From assembly GCF_030272615.1 (NCBI RefSeq), contig NC_081409.1:210558257-210622256 (forward strand): a stretch of DNA of 64,000 bases. The letters run 5' to 3'. How positions within the stretch are numbered: the stretch's first letter is position 1; the number at the start of each line of letters is the position of its first letter. Positions 55,519 to 64,000 of the stretch are shown here, in pieces. The notes below the pieces were generated by a model that saw only the letters and a list, made by a program, of their open reading frames with translations, made no database searches and was not told the origin of the DNA. The translations under genes and the position numbers were made by a program. The stretch is from Cryptomeria japonica (taxonomy: Eukaryota > Streptophyta > Pinopsida > Cupressales > Cupressaceae).

Positions 55519-56184
55519 ATGAAGGTAGAGAATCTTATAGCAAAAATAGAAGCCTCCATCACAGAAATCTCCAATAGTAAGAATGTGTCCATCCCCCAAC
55601 ATGATAAGACATTTACAGACCAAGATAACTGCATCAGAAGGCAATGTAAGGGGATTAAAATCCCTTCATTCATTGGGAAGGGTGGCATAGACAAGACTGA
55701 AGTAAGGAAAGCATGCAAATGGGTGCTACCGGAGGTTGGATGGTGCAAACTCAAATTTGATGGAGCATCTAGAGGTAATCCAAGGGAGGCAGGGGCAGGC
55801 CGTATAATTCACTTAGATGAAGGGATCTGTATTGGATCTAGATCCAGATATCTAGGCCATTGCACTAACAATAAGGCAGAACTGTTGAGCCTAACAGAGG
55901 GTTTAAACCTATGCAAACAATTAAAAATATCCAAATTGGAAATAGAAGGGGACTCTGCCATTATAGTTAATGCAATGAGGACCAGGACAATGCCAAACTG
56001 GGAACTCAAAAGTTTATTGGACAGATCCCTATCTCTAATGGAAAGCCTCTTAGATTACACGCTCAATCACATATATAGGGAGGCTTATACATTGGCAGAT
56101 AATCTAGCCAATTTAGGGGCAGATGGAACAATCAAAACCACATCATTAACATATAGGAAATTAGACCAATACACTTATAGGTAG
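55519..56184 (+). CDS. LINE RNase H domain, intact 221 codons
   Basis: The catalytic set is complete: LKFDGASRGNPREAGAG (D), NNKAELLSLTEG (E), LEIEGDSAIIVNAM (D) and REAYTLADNLANLGAD (D). It is the C-terminal RVT_3-type RNase H of plant LINEs, which removes RNA from the hybrid. A stop just before 55519 separates it from the zf-RVT part, so it was presumably one polyprotein. The uninterrupted domain in a broken element is notable but may be chance. Confidence 0.88.
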   Translation: MKVENLIAKIEASITEISNSKNVSIPQHDKTFTDQDNCIRRQCKGIKIPSFIGKGGIDKTEVRKACKWVLPEVGWCKLKFDGASRGNPREAGAGRIIHLDEGICIGSRSRYLGHCTNNKAELLSLTEGLNLCKQLKISKLEIEGDSAIIVNAMRTRTMPNWELKSLLDRSLSLMESLLDYTLNHIYREAYTLADNLANLGADGTIKTTSLTYRKLDQYTYR

Positions 56185-56424
56185 GCAGGAGCTTAGATAT
56201 AATCCCGAACTACACATTCACACACATATTGGAAGGCATACATATGTATATGCACAGATAGTGGTATATATGTACGTATGTATTTATACTTATATGTTTA
56301 TATGTGCATGCATTCATATATATGGTATCAAATACATATATAACTATATATATAGATACATACTCACACATATACATATACATGCGTATATAACCATATA
56401 TATACCTATAAATAATAATATTAG

Positions 56425-56678
56425 AGCAGAGCTCATCATAACACCTCCTTTAGCTCTTAATAGATCATTGGAGATGCTAGGGTGTAAGGAAAATAGAGAA
56501 TAAGGGAAAAACAATCAACAACCCCATAGTTGATATGACAGGATAGTATAGGGATGGAAAACTCTTAGATTTGACAGAGATACACATGCTCATTTGTATA
56601 CATAAAACATGTTTATATACTCAAATCTATACACACACACACACACACAGATATATGTGTGTGTGTGTGTGTGTCGAC

Positions 56679-56716
<38 letters not shown>

Positions 56717-56741
56717 CGACATATATATATATATATGTATG

Positions 56742-56786
<45 letters not shown>

Positions 56787-56955
56787 GTTTATATACATCA
56801 TATGTCAGAAATCATCATAAAGGTACTGCTCGACTGCTTGAGCAATCATACATTGGAGAGGCTAGGGAGTAAGGCTAACCGACAATCATGAAAAATTAAT
56901 CAACACTCCTATAGTCGATACAATAGGGCAATATGGGGATGGAAATATGACAGAG
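56425..56955. repeat. Duplicated segment flanking a dinucleotide array in the LINE 3' region
   Basis: A block around 56425-56575 recurs at about 56805-56955 (landmarks ATTGGAGATGCTAGGG and ATTGGAGAGGCTAGGG, 385 bp apart). The copies are diverged. Between them lies an AC/GT and AT array, which probably mediated or followed the duplication. Confidence 0.7.
56632..56790. repeat. Compound AC/TG/TA microsatellite
   Basis: (CA)n, then two (GT)n runs each ending in TGTCGACATATATATA, then (TA)n. Alternating purine-pyrimidine of this length could adopt Z-DNA or cruciform structure. The frames crossing it are artefacts. Confidence 0.95.
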
Positions 56956-57147
56956 TTATTAGAAGATAATCATAATATTTACCAGGAGGTGAATGGGAAA
57001 CCATCACGAGAAAAGCCTGGCATAACTAGGGTTACAACTTGATTTACCGATAATACCGGTTAACAAAATCAGTATATCTAAGTAGAGGCACCCACCATTT
57101 ATCTCTGTAAAAAGATAGACTCTGATATTTGTCTTTGCCTTGAGAAG

Positions 57148-57750
57148 TGTGAAATGTCCTTTCTTAGAGAGATCTCTAGCAAACATTGGTCAGTTATTCT
57201 GAGATCGGAAGATGATCTAGTCATACATGCGATCAAAAGGATTCTGGGCAATGAGATTATATACTCGGAACATAGGAAATGAGTCAATAGAAGCATCCCA
57301 GTGGGGTTTGCAAAAATACTACTCACAATAGGAGAAGATAAAAAAGTCACAGTCTCACTATGCAGATAAATATTCAAAAAAGAATATCTGGTTAACCTGG
57401 AAATGGCTATCAAATGCGTGGATGATAAGCTATATATACATTATCCAAAAGATTACACCAAAGTTATGGAAGCCATAGACAAGGAAGAGGCTCTCAATAT
57501 AGAGTTTAAGAGGCCTATTCTTAGCAGCAAAGATCAAAAACTATGCCGCCAAAGGCAAACAAAGATAACAAGGAGCATTGCATTCCTCAAACAATGGCTT
57601 GTTGTGGTAGAAGAGCCAAAAGGTGAATGGTGGGTAAGTTATATGGTAGAGGAGGGTTGGACACCATTCCAAGCTAATAATCCCAATGATATGGAGGTTG
57701 AGGAAACATGGGCCTCTAGCATGGAAGTCGTAGATGATAAGGAGGAATAA
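57148..57750 (+). pseudogene. Unknown 3' ORF in the LINE (about 200 codons, two stops)
   Basis: One frame runs from about 57148 to TAA 57748 with only two internal stops (57280 and 57367 area). The last 115 codons (57403-57750) are fully open. The product is K/E-rich, with a tryptophan cluster (GEWWVSYMVEEGWTPF) and an acidic end. It lies after RNase H, where plant L1 elements normally have only a 3' UTR. I recognise no family. It could be a transduced gene piece or a lineage-specific ORF. Confidence 0.5.
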
Positions 57751-58554
57751 TAAGTTTTCATAACATAGTTTTGTTTGCAGTTACTAATATAACTAATCTA
57801 ATATACAGGGATGTAGGATCTATAGTTAGTACAAGGCACATATCGAACTGTTTATAAAAGCACTTTTATATAAGGATGGCCTAGAAATGTATGACTCTGT
57901 TATAACATAGATAGCAAAGGGTAAGATACGCACTTGATGACATTTACAAAATATATAGATATACTAAATAATTGAAATTTAGAATCCGGATGTTTCTTTG
58001 AGCCAGGCATATACTAAAATGCAGTAACTAGAAGTACTCTAGTAACTCTTGCATATTGGTTTAATTCAACATTTACATTTAGACATCTATAAGACCAGAA
58101 TATCATGGTAATATCATGAATTACAGGATAGATGGGTTGTGTTATTATCAGTCTCTTGTTGACCAGTGTTTATACCTCTATTAATATTGTAGCATGGGTA
58201 ATATTTAATAGTATAGCCAACAATTTCTGATGCTGACTTAATATGAAAGAAGCCCAGGCTATAATAACAACAGTGGAAAGTATGCAGAAATAATACTAGT
58301 TCTTCTTCTTTTTGTACTAACACTTAATGAAGTGGTTTGCAGCAGGATTGTCTTGAGAATCTGTTTTGTAGGAAATGCAGAAGGTAGAAAATATGGCAAA
58401 CGTGGCAACAATAAACAACGAAGTCTACTAGAAGAAAGTTAACTCATGGGAAATTATAGATACTACCTATGAAGGGCTTTTTGAACAACCAAAATGAAGA
58501 ATTTGTACAGGATTATATGTAACTCAATAAATGATATTAGATACTGACTAGACC

Positions 58555-58685
58555 TATGGTCCCGGGCAAGGCCAGAGGTTTTCTCCTCTCTGCTCTTTCT
58601 CACCGGTGCCCGCACTAAGCGGAGATTGTAATTTTATTTATTAATAAAATATGGCTTAGGCCTTTTATCAAGCAAAAAAAATAAT
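58555..58685 (+). other. LINE 3' tail
   Basis: Contains CCAGAGGTTTTCTCC, TCACCGGTGCCCGCACT and AATAAAATATGGCTTAGGCC, then TTATCAAGC and an A-run. The same blocks, in the same order, form the tail of the minus-strand LINE at 63539-63670, so they are probably the 3' recognition region of the family's RT. Confidence 0.8.
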
Positions 58686-59110
58686 ATTATGACTCTTTTT
58701 TTAATAAAATAATTATAATATAATACAAATTTTACTGTGAAAATATATTATTTTCTTAAAAGCATAATCCTAATTTAATTTAAAATATTTATATAATTAT
58801 AATTATAATAATAAAATTAATCTCAAATTTAATTATTAATTTGTAGTGTAATATTATATTATTTTTCATGTTTATGTAATATTAGTTATAATTGGTCTTA
58901 ATTAACTAAATATTAATAATTATCAAAGTAAAAATAGATATTTTTTAATAACAATAAAAATTATTCAAATTTATGATTAAAAGTTATTATATTATTTTGT
59001 ATATATTAAAATGATTAAAAATTTATTATTTTCAAAAAATATTAAAAATAGAATGATTTCAAAAAGATATATAAAATACAATTATAAAGGATTTGCAATA
59101 TTAATAATGA
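58686..59110. other. AT-rich spacer between LINEs
   Basis: Almost pure A and T with ATTATAATAATAAAA-type sequence. No features apart from the presumed target duplication at its left end. Confidence 0.6.
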
Positions 59111-59121
59111 ATTAATTAAGG

Positions 59122-59900
59122 ATGAAGGAACTAGCTCTGCAAAAACCATTGGTTGTTAATGGTGGTTTAGAGGATTTCACAGGGAAATCGAAGGGGAGGC
59201 TGCATGAAGAGAAAGACGAGATCGTGGTGGATCTCATGGAGGAGATGGAGGAAGATAGACAGTTTTGGGAAGAACAAGCGGTGATCGCAAGGATCATCGG
59301 CCTCAACTGGTCTAGGAAAAACATCAGATCATGGCTTGAAGATAAGTTGGGCGATCGGATTGTTATCAAATTTATACCAAAAGGATTCTTTGTGGTGCTT
59401 TTTGAAAATCAATCAGAAAGAGATCGTATCCTTAATCAAGAGAATTGGTTTGCAGACAAGCACACGGTGTATTTTCAACCCCGGACACCGAATTTTGATC
59501 CCATCCCGTTAGTAATCTATTCATGCCCGATTTGGATATGTCTTTACAATTTGCCGATTGAATATTGGGGAGAGGTATTCCTAGAGAAGATTGGCAGAAT
59601 GCTTGGGACGATGTTGGAGATAGACGTTGATGATGAGGACGATTTGTGTAAGTATGTTAGATTGAGGATTACGATAGTCAGGCGTATCCTAGAGGATTTC
59701 AAGAGGATGTTTTGGAGAATGTAGATCTAAGATGTATCAGTCAGTCAGCTAACGTCTTACTTGGTAAAGCCAAAGGATTCAAAGGCAGGCAGAGCAACCG
59801 TCAAAAAATGGAAGACAACGCAAAAGAGAAGGGAATCGTTAGTGTATTCAATTTCATGAGGAAAGCTAAGGGAGAAGGGCTCTCCCTTGGCAAGAGATGA
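59122..59900 (+). pseudogene. LINE ORF1 with DUF4283 domain (first 200 codons open)
   Basis: 59122-59724 is open and carries the DUF4283 pattern: FWEEQAVIARIIGLNWSRK, KFIPKGFFVVLFENQSERD, NWFADKHTVYFQPRTPNFD and IWICLYNLPIEYWGEVFLEK. A frameshift near 59710 moves the tail (59712-59900) to another frame; the CCHC knuckle is missing. RNA-binding ORF1 protein of the LINE. Confidence 0.85.
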
Positions 59901-60841
59901 AGATCATTATGTGGAATGTCAGGGGTCTCTTGGCCCCTTACAAAAGACGCTTGGTGAAATGAGCGTTTTGTAGATGTACCTATGATATCTTTGTCATCCA
60001 AGAAACAAAGCTTAGTTCAAAGAATGTGAATTGTTTCATCAAGTCTTGTAAAGTTTGGGAGGGTGTTTTTCAAGAAGCCAATGGAGCTGCTGGCAGACTT
60101 GGCATTATATGGAATCCTTCTTTGGTCAAAGTTACATTATGAGAGAAAGTTGATCACTGGATGATCTGTTTTGTTTACAATTTGAAGGAGAACTTGGAAT
60201 TTCCTCTAATAAATATTTATGGACCTACAACAAATTTAGATAAGTCTCATGTTTGGTATGTTCTTTCAAACAAAATTTTTGATCTAAGGAGTGATAGGAT
60301 AGTTGTGGTAGGCGATTTTAATGCATTGATTGATTTAGATGAGAAGAAGGGAGGTTTGAGAATGTCAAATAAGGTCATGGAAGATTTCTGCGAATTTGTT
60401 GTACAAAATCATTTGTTGGTTGTTGTCCCAAAGAACGGGCTATTGACATGGACTAATCGAAGGGCCAATTTCGTACACATTTTGGAAAGATTGGATAGAC
60501 ATCTCATTGGAGAATCTTGGATGGAGTCATCTTTTCAAGTAGAGGCATCCATTCTTCCAATTTCTCTATCGGATCATTTTCCTGTGGAGCTTAAGTTGAG
60601 TGAGGCTCCATATAAAGGAAGCAATAGTTTCAAATTTTTGAGCATGTGGTGGAGATATGGTGAGTTCATTTCACATCTCGAGCAATGGTGGAAAGAGAGT
60701 AATATATTCAGGGGAACCTCGAGTTATAGCTTTGTGAAAAGATTGAAATTTTTAAAGGAGAAGATTAAAGTATGGAATAAAGATACTTTCAAAATAATAT
60801 TTGTAGAAAGAAATCGAGTTAAGGAGGAACTATCTTTGTGA
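59897..60841 (+). pseudogene. LINE endonuclease (two stops)
   Basis: Catalytic motifs are present: MWNVRGL, VIQETKL, VVVGDFNALIDLDEKKGG, LERLDRHLIGESW and SLSDHFPVEL. Stops at about 59960 and 60140 interrupt an otherwise single frame, and 60161-60841 is open. Confidence 0.9.
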
Positions 60842-62305
60842 GATTCTGTCACTATAATCTTTGGATGTCTAATGATGCATATCACAAAGAAATAGCTCTC
60901 AAGAAGGAATTGGTAGAGATACTTCTTAGAGAAGAAATTTATTGGTGTGACAAATCCAGAGAGATATGGATTAAAGAAGGAGATGTGAACACTAAATTCT
61001 TCCATGCCTCGGTAAAGTCTAATAGGAACAGGAACATAATAGTATCGATCATGGATCAAGAAGGCAAGCGTCATTCTTCTCTTGAAGCTATTGAGGAGGC
61101 AGTGATGAATTTTTTCAAGGATTTTCTTGGTGATGTTAATGGGTACAAACCACCTCAACCTCATATAATGACGAACATAATCTTCAAGGAGATCTCGGAT
61201 GAGGACAACAAATTATTATGTTGTCCATTTGTTATAGAGGAGGTCAAAAAGGTTGTTTTTGACTTGCATCCAAATAAAGCTCCTGGCCCAAACGGGTTCA
61301 TCGTGGACTTTTTTCAAAAATGCTGGGGGGTTTTTGGGAAATGACATTCTCAGTATTATGGAAGATTTTAGAAAATAGGGTAGATTTGTGAAGGAAATTA
61401 ATCATACCAATTTGCTTTGATCCCTAAGAAGTAGGATTGTTCATCCATCGTGGACGTTAGGCCCATTTCTTTATGTAATTCTATTTACAAAATTTTATCC
61501 AAGGCTATGGTGAATAGGCTAAAACCCATCCTGAAGAAGATCATTTCCCCTGAAAAACATGGATTCACCCCAGGCTATGAAATCATGGATAACATATATC
61601 ATGGCAGCAGAAACTATTCATTCTATGCATACTTCCAAATTCAAAGGTATGATTATTAAATTAGATGTGTCCAAGGCTTATGATTGAGTTACGTGGAGCT
61701 TCCTGTCTGAGGTTCTTAGGAAATTTGGTTTTGATAAAAGATGGTTGAAATGTATTGAACATTGTATTTCATCTGTAAAATTTTCAATCATAGTTAATGG
61801 TTCTGTGAGCGGTTTTTTCCAAGCTACTAACGGGCTTCGGAAAGGAGACCCTCTGTTGCCCTTTTTGTTTGTACTTATGACAGAAGTGCTCGGTAGGTAG
61901 ATAAAAAGCAAGGATGGGCAAGGCCATTGAAAATGATTTTCAATTCATGAAAGTTTGGTTTTGATCTCTCATTCGCAGTTCGTGGACGATACTATCTCAT
62001 TTGGCGAAGCTATGGAGAGAGAAGTTCACGTTATTAAGAATGTGCTAGAAGATTATGAAAAGGATTCAGGCCAGTGCATGAACAAGCAAAAATCTAGGAT
62101 ATATTTCCTCAACACAAACAAGAGGTCTCAGTCGAAGATAGAGGGATTGTTGCAATTTGGTCAACGCAGTTTTCCTATTAAATATCTTGGGGTTCCTTTG
62201 TTCGCAAGAAAACTGGACAACAAAATGTGGGAAGAAGTTGTCGATAAGTGCAAAGCCAAATTTGTGTTATGGAAAAATAAAAGGCTTTCGGATGCAAATT
62301 AAGGA
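60838..62305 (+). pseudogene. LINE reverse transcriptase (broken)
   Basis: 60838-61344 contains REEIYWCDKSREIWIKEGD and HPNKAPGPNGFIVDFFQKC. A frame change follows, then VRPISLCNSIYKILSKAMV, KLDVSKAYD with a stop, GLRKGDPLLPFLFVLM, and a catalytic FVDD intact at 61979-61990. YLGVPLFARKLDNKMW is the thumb. Frameshifts at about 61345, 61650 and 61900. Confidence 0.9.
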
Positions 62306-62340
62306 AGTTATGGAAGTTATAGTGACCTAGAGAGGAAGTT

Positions 62341-62690
62341 ATGGGAGTTTATGCGATAGATTATGTTGATGAGAATTGCTCTCCAAATTCTCCTATCTCA
62401 TGGAAATGGGTTGGAGATTGGCAGAGCGAGAACAGTGTGAAGTTGGTCGATATACTTAAAAGTAGGAAGACCTTCATTTTGAAAGAAAATGACTCTCTTG
62501 TTTGGAATGTTGCCAAATTAGGTAAATATAAGGTGAGTTTGGGATACGAACTACAAAGAAAGAGGTAGAAGGATTTCAAATGGCTTGCCATTTTGTGTTG
62601 GGACAAAAGGGTGTTGCCTAAAGTTGGTGCCTTCCTATGGATTGCATTGCATGGAAGGATTCTTACGTGCGATAGACTAAAAATAATAGG
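62341..62690 (+). pseudogene. LINE zf-RVT region, truncated
   Basis: WKWVGDWQSENSVKLVDIL, SLVWNVAKLGKYKVSLGYEL and, after a stop, FLWIALHGRILTCDRLKIIG are typical of the segment before the zinc-finger cysteines. Homology stops near 62690, just before the expected Cys pair. Confidence 0.8.
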
Positions 62691-62696
62691 TGTGAT

Positions 62697-63538
62697 GCCA
62701 AAAATGTTGTTAGTATAAGAGGCATACGCATATAATGAGACAATAAAGTATAATTGAAAAGCTTAATTTCAAAACTAAATCAAAGATGCAAACCATAAGC
62801 CTTCCTTGAAATGTCCCATTTTCCTCTATTCTTGAGGACCTTGAAGGTGTTGGATTAATGGGCTCTCAGCGGAGCAATGACCTCTAAAGTGACAACTCAA
62901 GAGTTGAGTAACTATTTGATCATGATTGACTATGGAGATGATATGAAATGCATGATTTAAGAAACTAGATTAACATGCTATGAGAAATCCAAAAGCTAAT
63001 TACTAGATAATTGAAATGTAAATTGCCTATAGTAATGATGCCTAAATTGATATGAGATGGGATCCTTATTGCTCCAAAATGGGGGATATTTATAGGAATT
63101 CCAAGACCAAAGTTGAGGTGGCAGGAATCGACGGTCCAAATTTGATTTGAAGATATCAAGGGCCAAGATTGAGGAGGTTGGAGAAGAGGTTGGAGGAAGG
63201 GACACTTGTCATCTTTGTGGTGACAAGTGTCAAGGAGCCTTTCTCATGAGAGAGAAAGTGTCCAAGGGAGGAGACATGTGGCAAAAGTGCCACATGTCTC
63301 AAGAAGAGAATATCCACACCATGGGAGGTTAGGATAAGGAGGTTAGGATGTGCAAGATAGGATAGGGTTAGTTAGACCCAAGATTAGATTGAATGGGTTA
63401 AGTTAGGGAATGGTTAGGTTAGGTGGTTAAAGTTAGGAGCCATGTGCTCATTTGAATTTAGAAATTCAAATAATTGAAAAATGGTAATTAATCTCAACAA
63501 ACTTGAGTTTGTTAATTTTAATTAAGGATTAGAAGAAT
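62697..63538 (-). repeat. Gypsy-like LTR piece (minus strand)
   Basis: On the minus strand it has a TATA box (CCTATAAATATCCCCC, 63096-63081) and ends ACTAACAACA near 62709. This is followed by TTTTTGGCATCACACC, which resembles the primer-site region TTTTGGCATGCC of the young Gypsy. The remaining internal part is only a dozen bases before LINE sequence, so the junction is a deletion or rearrangement. The other end is cut by the LINE tail at 63539. Minus-strand open frames here are not supported. Confidence 0.5.
63201..63300. repeat. Two neighbouring perfect palindromes in the LTR promoter region
   Basis: GACACTTGTCA (63201-63211) pairs with TGACAAGTGTC (63221-63231). GAGACATGTGGCA (63271-63283) pairs with TGCCACATGTCTC (63288-63300). 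Arms are perfect, with 9- and 4-base spacers. They lie 100-200 bp upstream of the TATA box and include E-box cores (CACATGTG type), so they could be transcription factor sites or hairpins. Confidence 0.85.
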
Positions 63539-64000
63539 TTTTTTTTTGATCAATAAAAGGCCGAAGCCATATTTTATTTCTTTTGTAAATTTTTACATCT
63601 CCATTCAGTGTGGGCACCGGTAGGAAAGAATGGAGATAAGAAAACCTCCGGTCTAGCCCAGATCCCTTAAGGGATCAGATAACAAACAACTGAATTTTTT
63701 TTTTTACAATTCCTCATCTGAGTGAGATGACTGTCTTAATAAGACATTTAGTTTCTTTTTGTACATAAAAGCTTGCACCAATTTCTGGATGGACCCATCT
63801 TCACAAAAATGGAGAATCCATTAATATTCCGAGCTTTAACTTTAAGACCTATATCCCGCATCTGCAAAAACCTTAATGCAACTTACTTTGCCAAACTGTT
63901 AGTAGCATAGTAAACATGATAATTTGTAAAAAATCATTCAATGAATAGTAATCATCTTTCCTGTTTTATGTAAGAGGATTGTAGCCTGGATATCCCTTAG
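63539..64000 (-). mobile_element. 3' end of a third LINE (minus strand, runs off the window)
   Basis: Poly-T at 63540-63548, then GATCAATAAAAGGCC: the reverse complement of a LINE tail. Blocks CACCGGTAGG and AAACCTCCGG match the 58555-58685 tail. The rest (to 64000) is 3' UTR without coding motifs. It inserted into the LTR piece at 62697-63538. Confidence 0.8.

Larger units (their letters stand above)
50091..58685 (+). mobile_element. L1-type plant LINE, about 8.6 kb, nearly full length
   Basis: Order: ORF1 with a DUF4283-like segment, endonuclease, RT, zf-RVT region, plant-type RNase H, a further ORF, and a 3' tail ending TTATCAAGCAAAAAAAA. Candidate target duplication: ATTATAACTTTTTTTT (50084-50099) against ATTATGACTCTTTTTTT (58686-58702). 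The 3' tail is shared with the minus-strand LINE at 63539-64000. Most domains have a few stops, so the copy is inactive but not ancient. Confidence 0.85.
59111..62690 (+). mobile_element. Second plant L1-type LINE, lacking its 3' end
   Basis: ORF1, endonuclease and RT are in order on the plus strand. The copy breaks off within the zf-RVT region at about 62690, where an LTR-like sequence follows. Codon use and sequence differ from the first LINE, so it belongs to another family. No target duplication determined. Confidence 0.85.

Noticed and set aside
56571-56891. Cysteine/tyrosine-rich ORFs over the dinucleotide array.
   Set aside because: Pure translation of CA/TG/TA repeats in several frames.

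Overview
The window looks like intergenic DNA from a large-genome seed plant. It is AT-rich, contains no host gene I can recognise, and is almost entirely nested retrotransposons. Families present are Tat-lineage Gypsy with a second RNase H, Sirevirus-like Copia with AAAGGGGGAGA polypurine tracts and an initiator-Met primer site, and plant L1-type LINEs with an RNase H domain. A gymnosperm or another big plant genome is plausible, but the species cannot be read from the sequence. I saw no rRNA or tRNA gene and no CRISPR array.

Layout. 1-7146 is old AT-rich DNA with several small tandem and inverted duplications and a possible solo LTR. 7147-47468 is one composite: an old plus-strand Tat Gypsy element split by later insertions. 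Its 5' LTR is 7147-8231 and its 3' LTR is 37799-37871 plus 46541-47468. A 5'-truncated minus-strand Copia copy (11909-25364) sits in its gag. Inside that Copia LTR sits a very young minus-strand Gypsy element (12558-24254; LTRs differ at one site; TSD ATAAT). The old 3' LTR was hit by another LTR (37872-46535, TSD AATTA), which in turn contains a Copia element (37965-45832). 47469-50083 is undetermined AT-rich DNA. 50091-58685 is an 8.6-kb LINE, 59111-62690 a second LINE lacking its 3' end, 62697-63538 a Gypsy-like LTR piece on the minus strand, and 63539-64000 the tail of a third LINE on the minus strand.

How the parts work together. The old Gypsy copy has the full Tat set (gag, protease, G-patch-like motif, RT, RNase H, archaeal-type RNase H, integrase), all decayed. 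The young copy keeps gag, protease and the integrase tail but lacks RT, both RNases H and the integrase core, so it must have been mobilised in trans. Both copies carry, between integrase and 3' LTR and on the opposite strand, a gene with its own TATA box, a short first exon, a phase-0 intron and a plant mobile domain (PMD) second exon. In the young copy the intron holds a CpG-rich minisatellite and a series of hairpins with one conserved loop and covarying stems. I consider this antisense PMD module and its hairpin array the most interesting content of the window.
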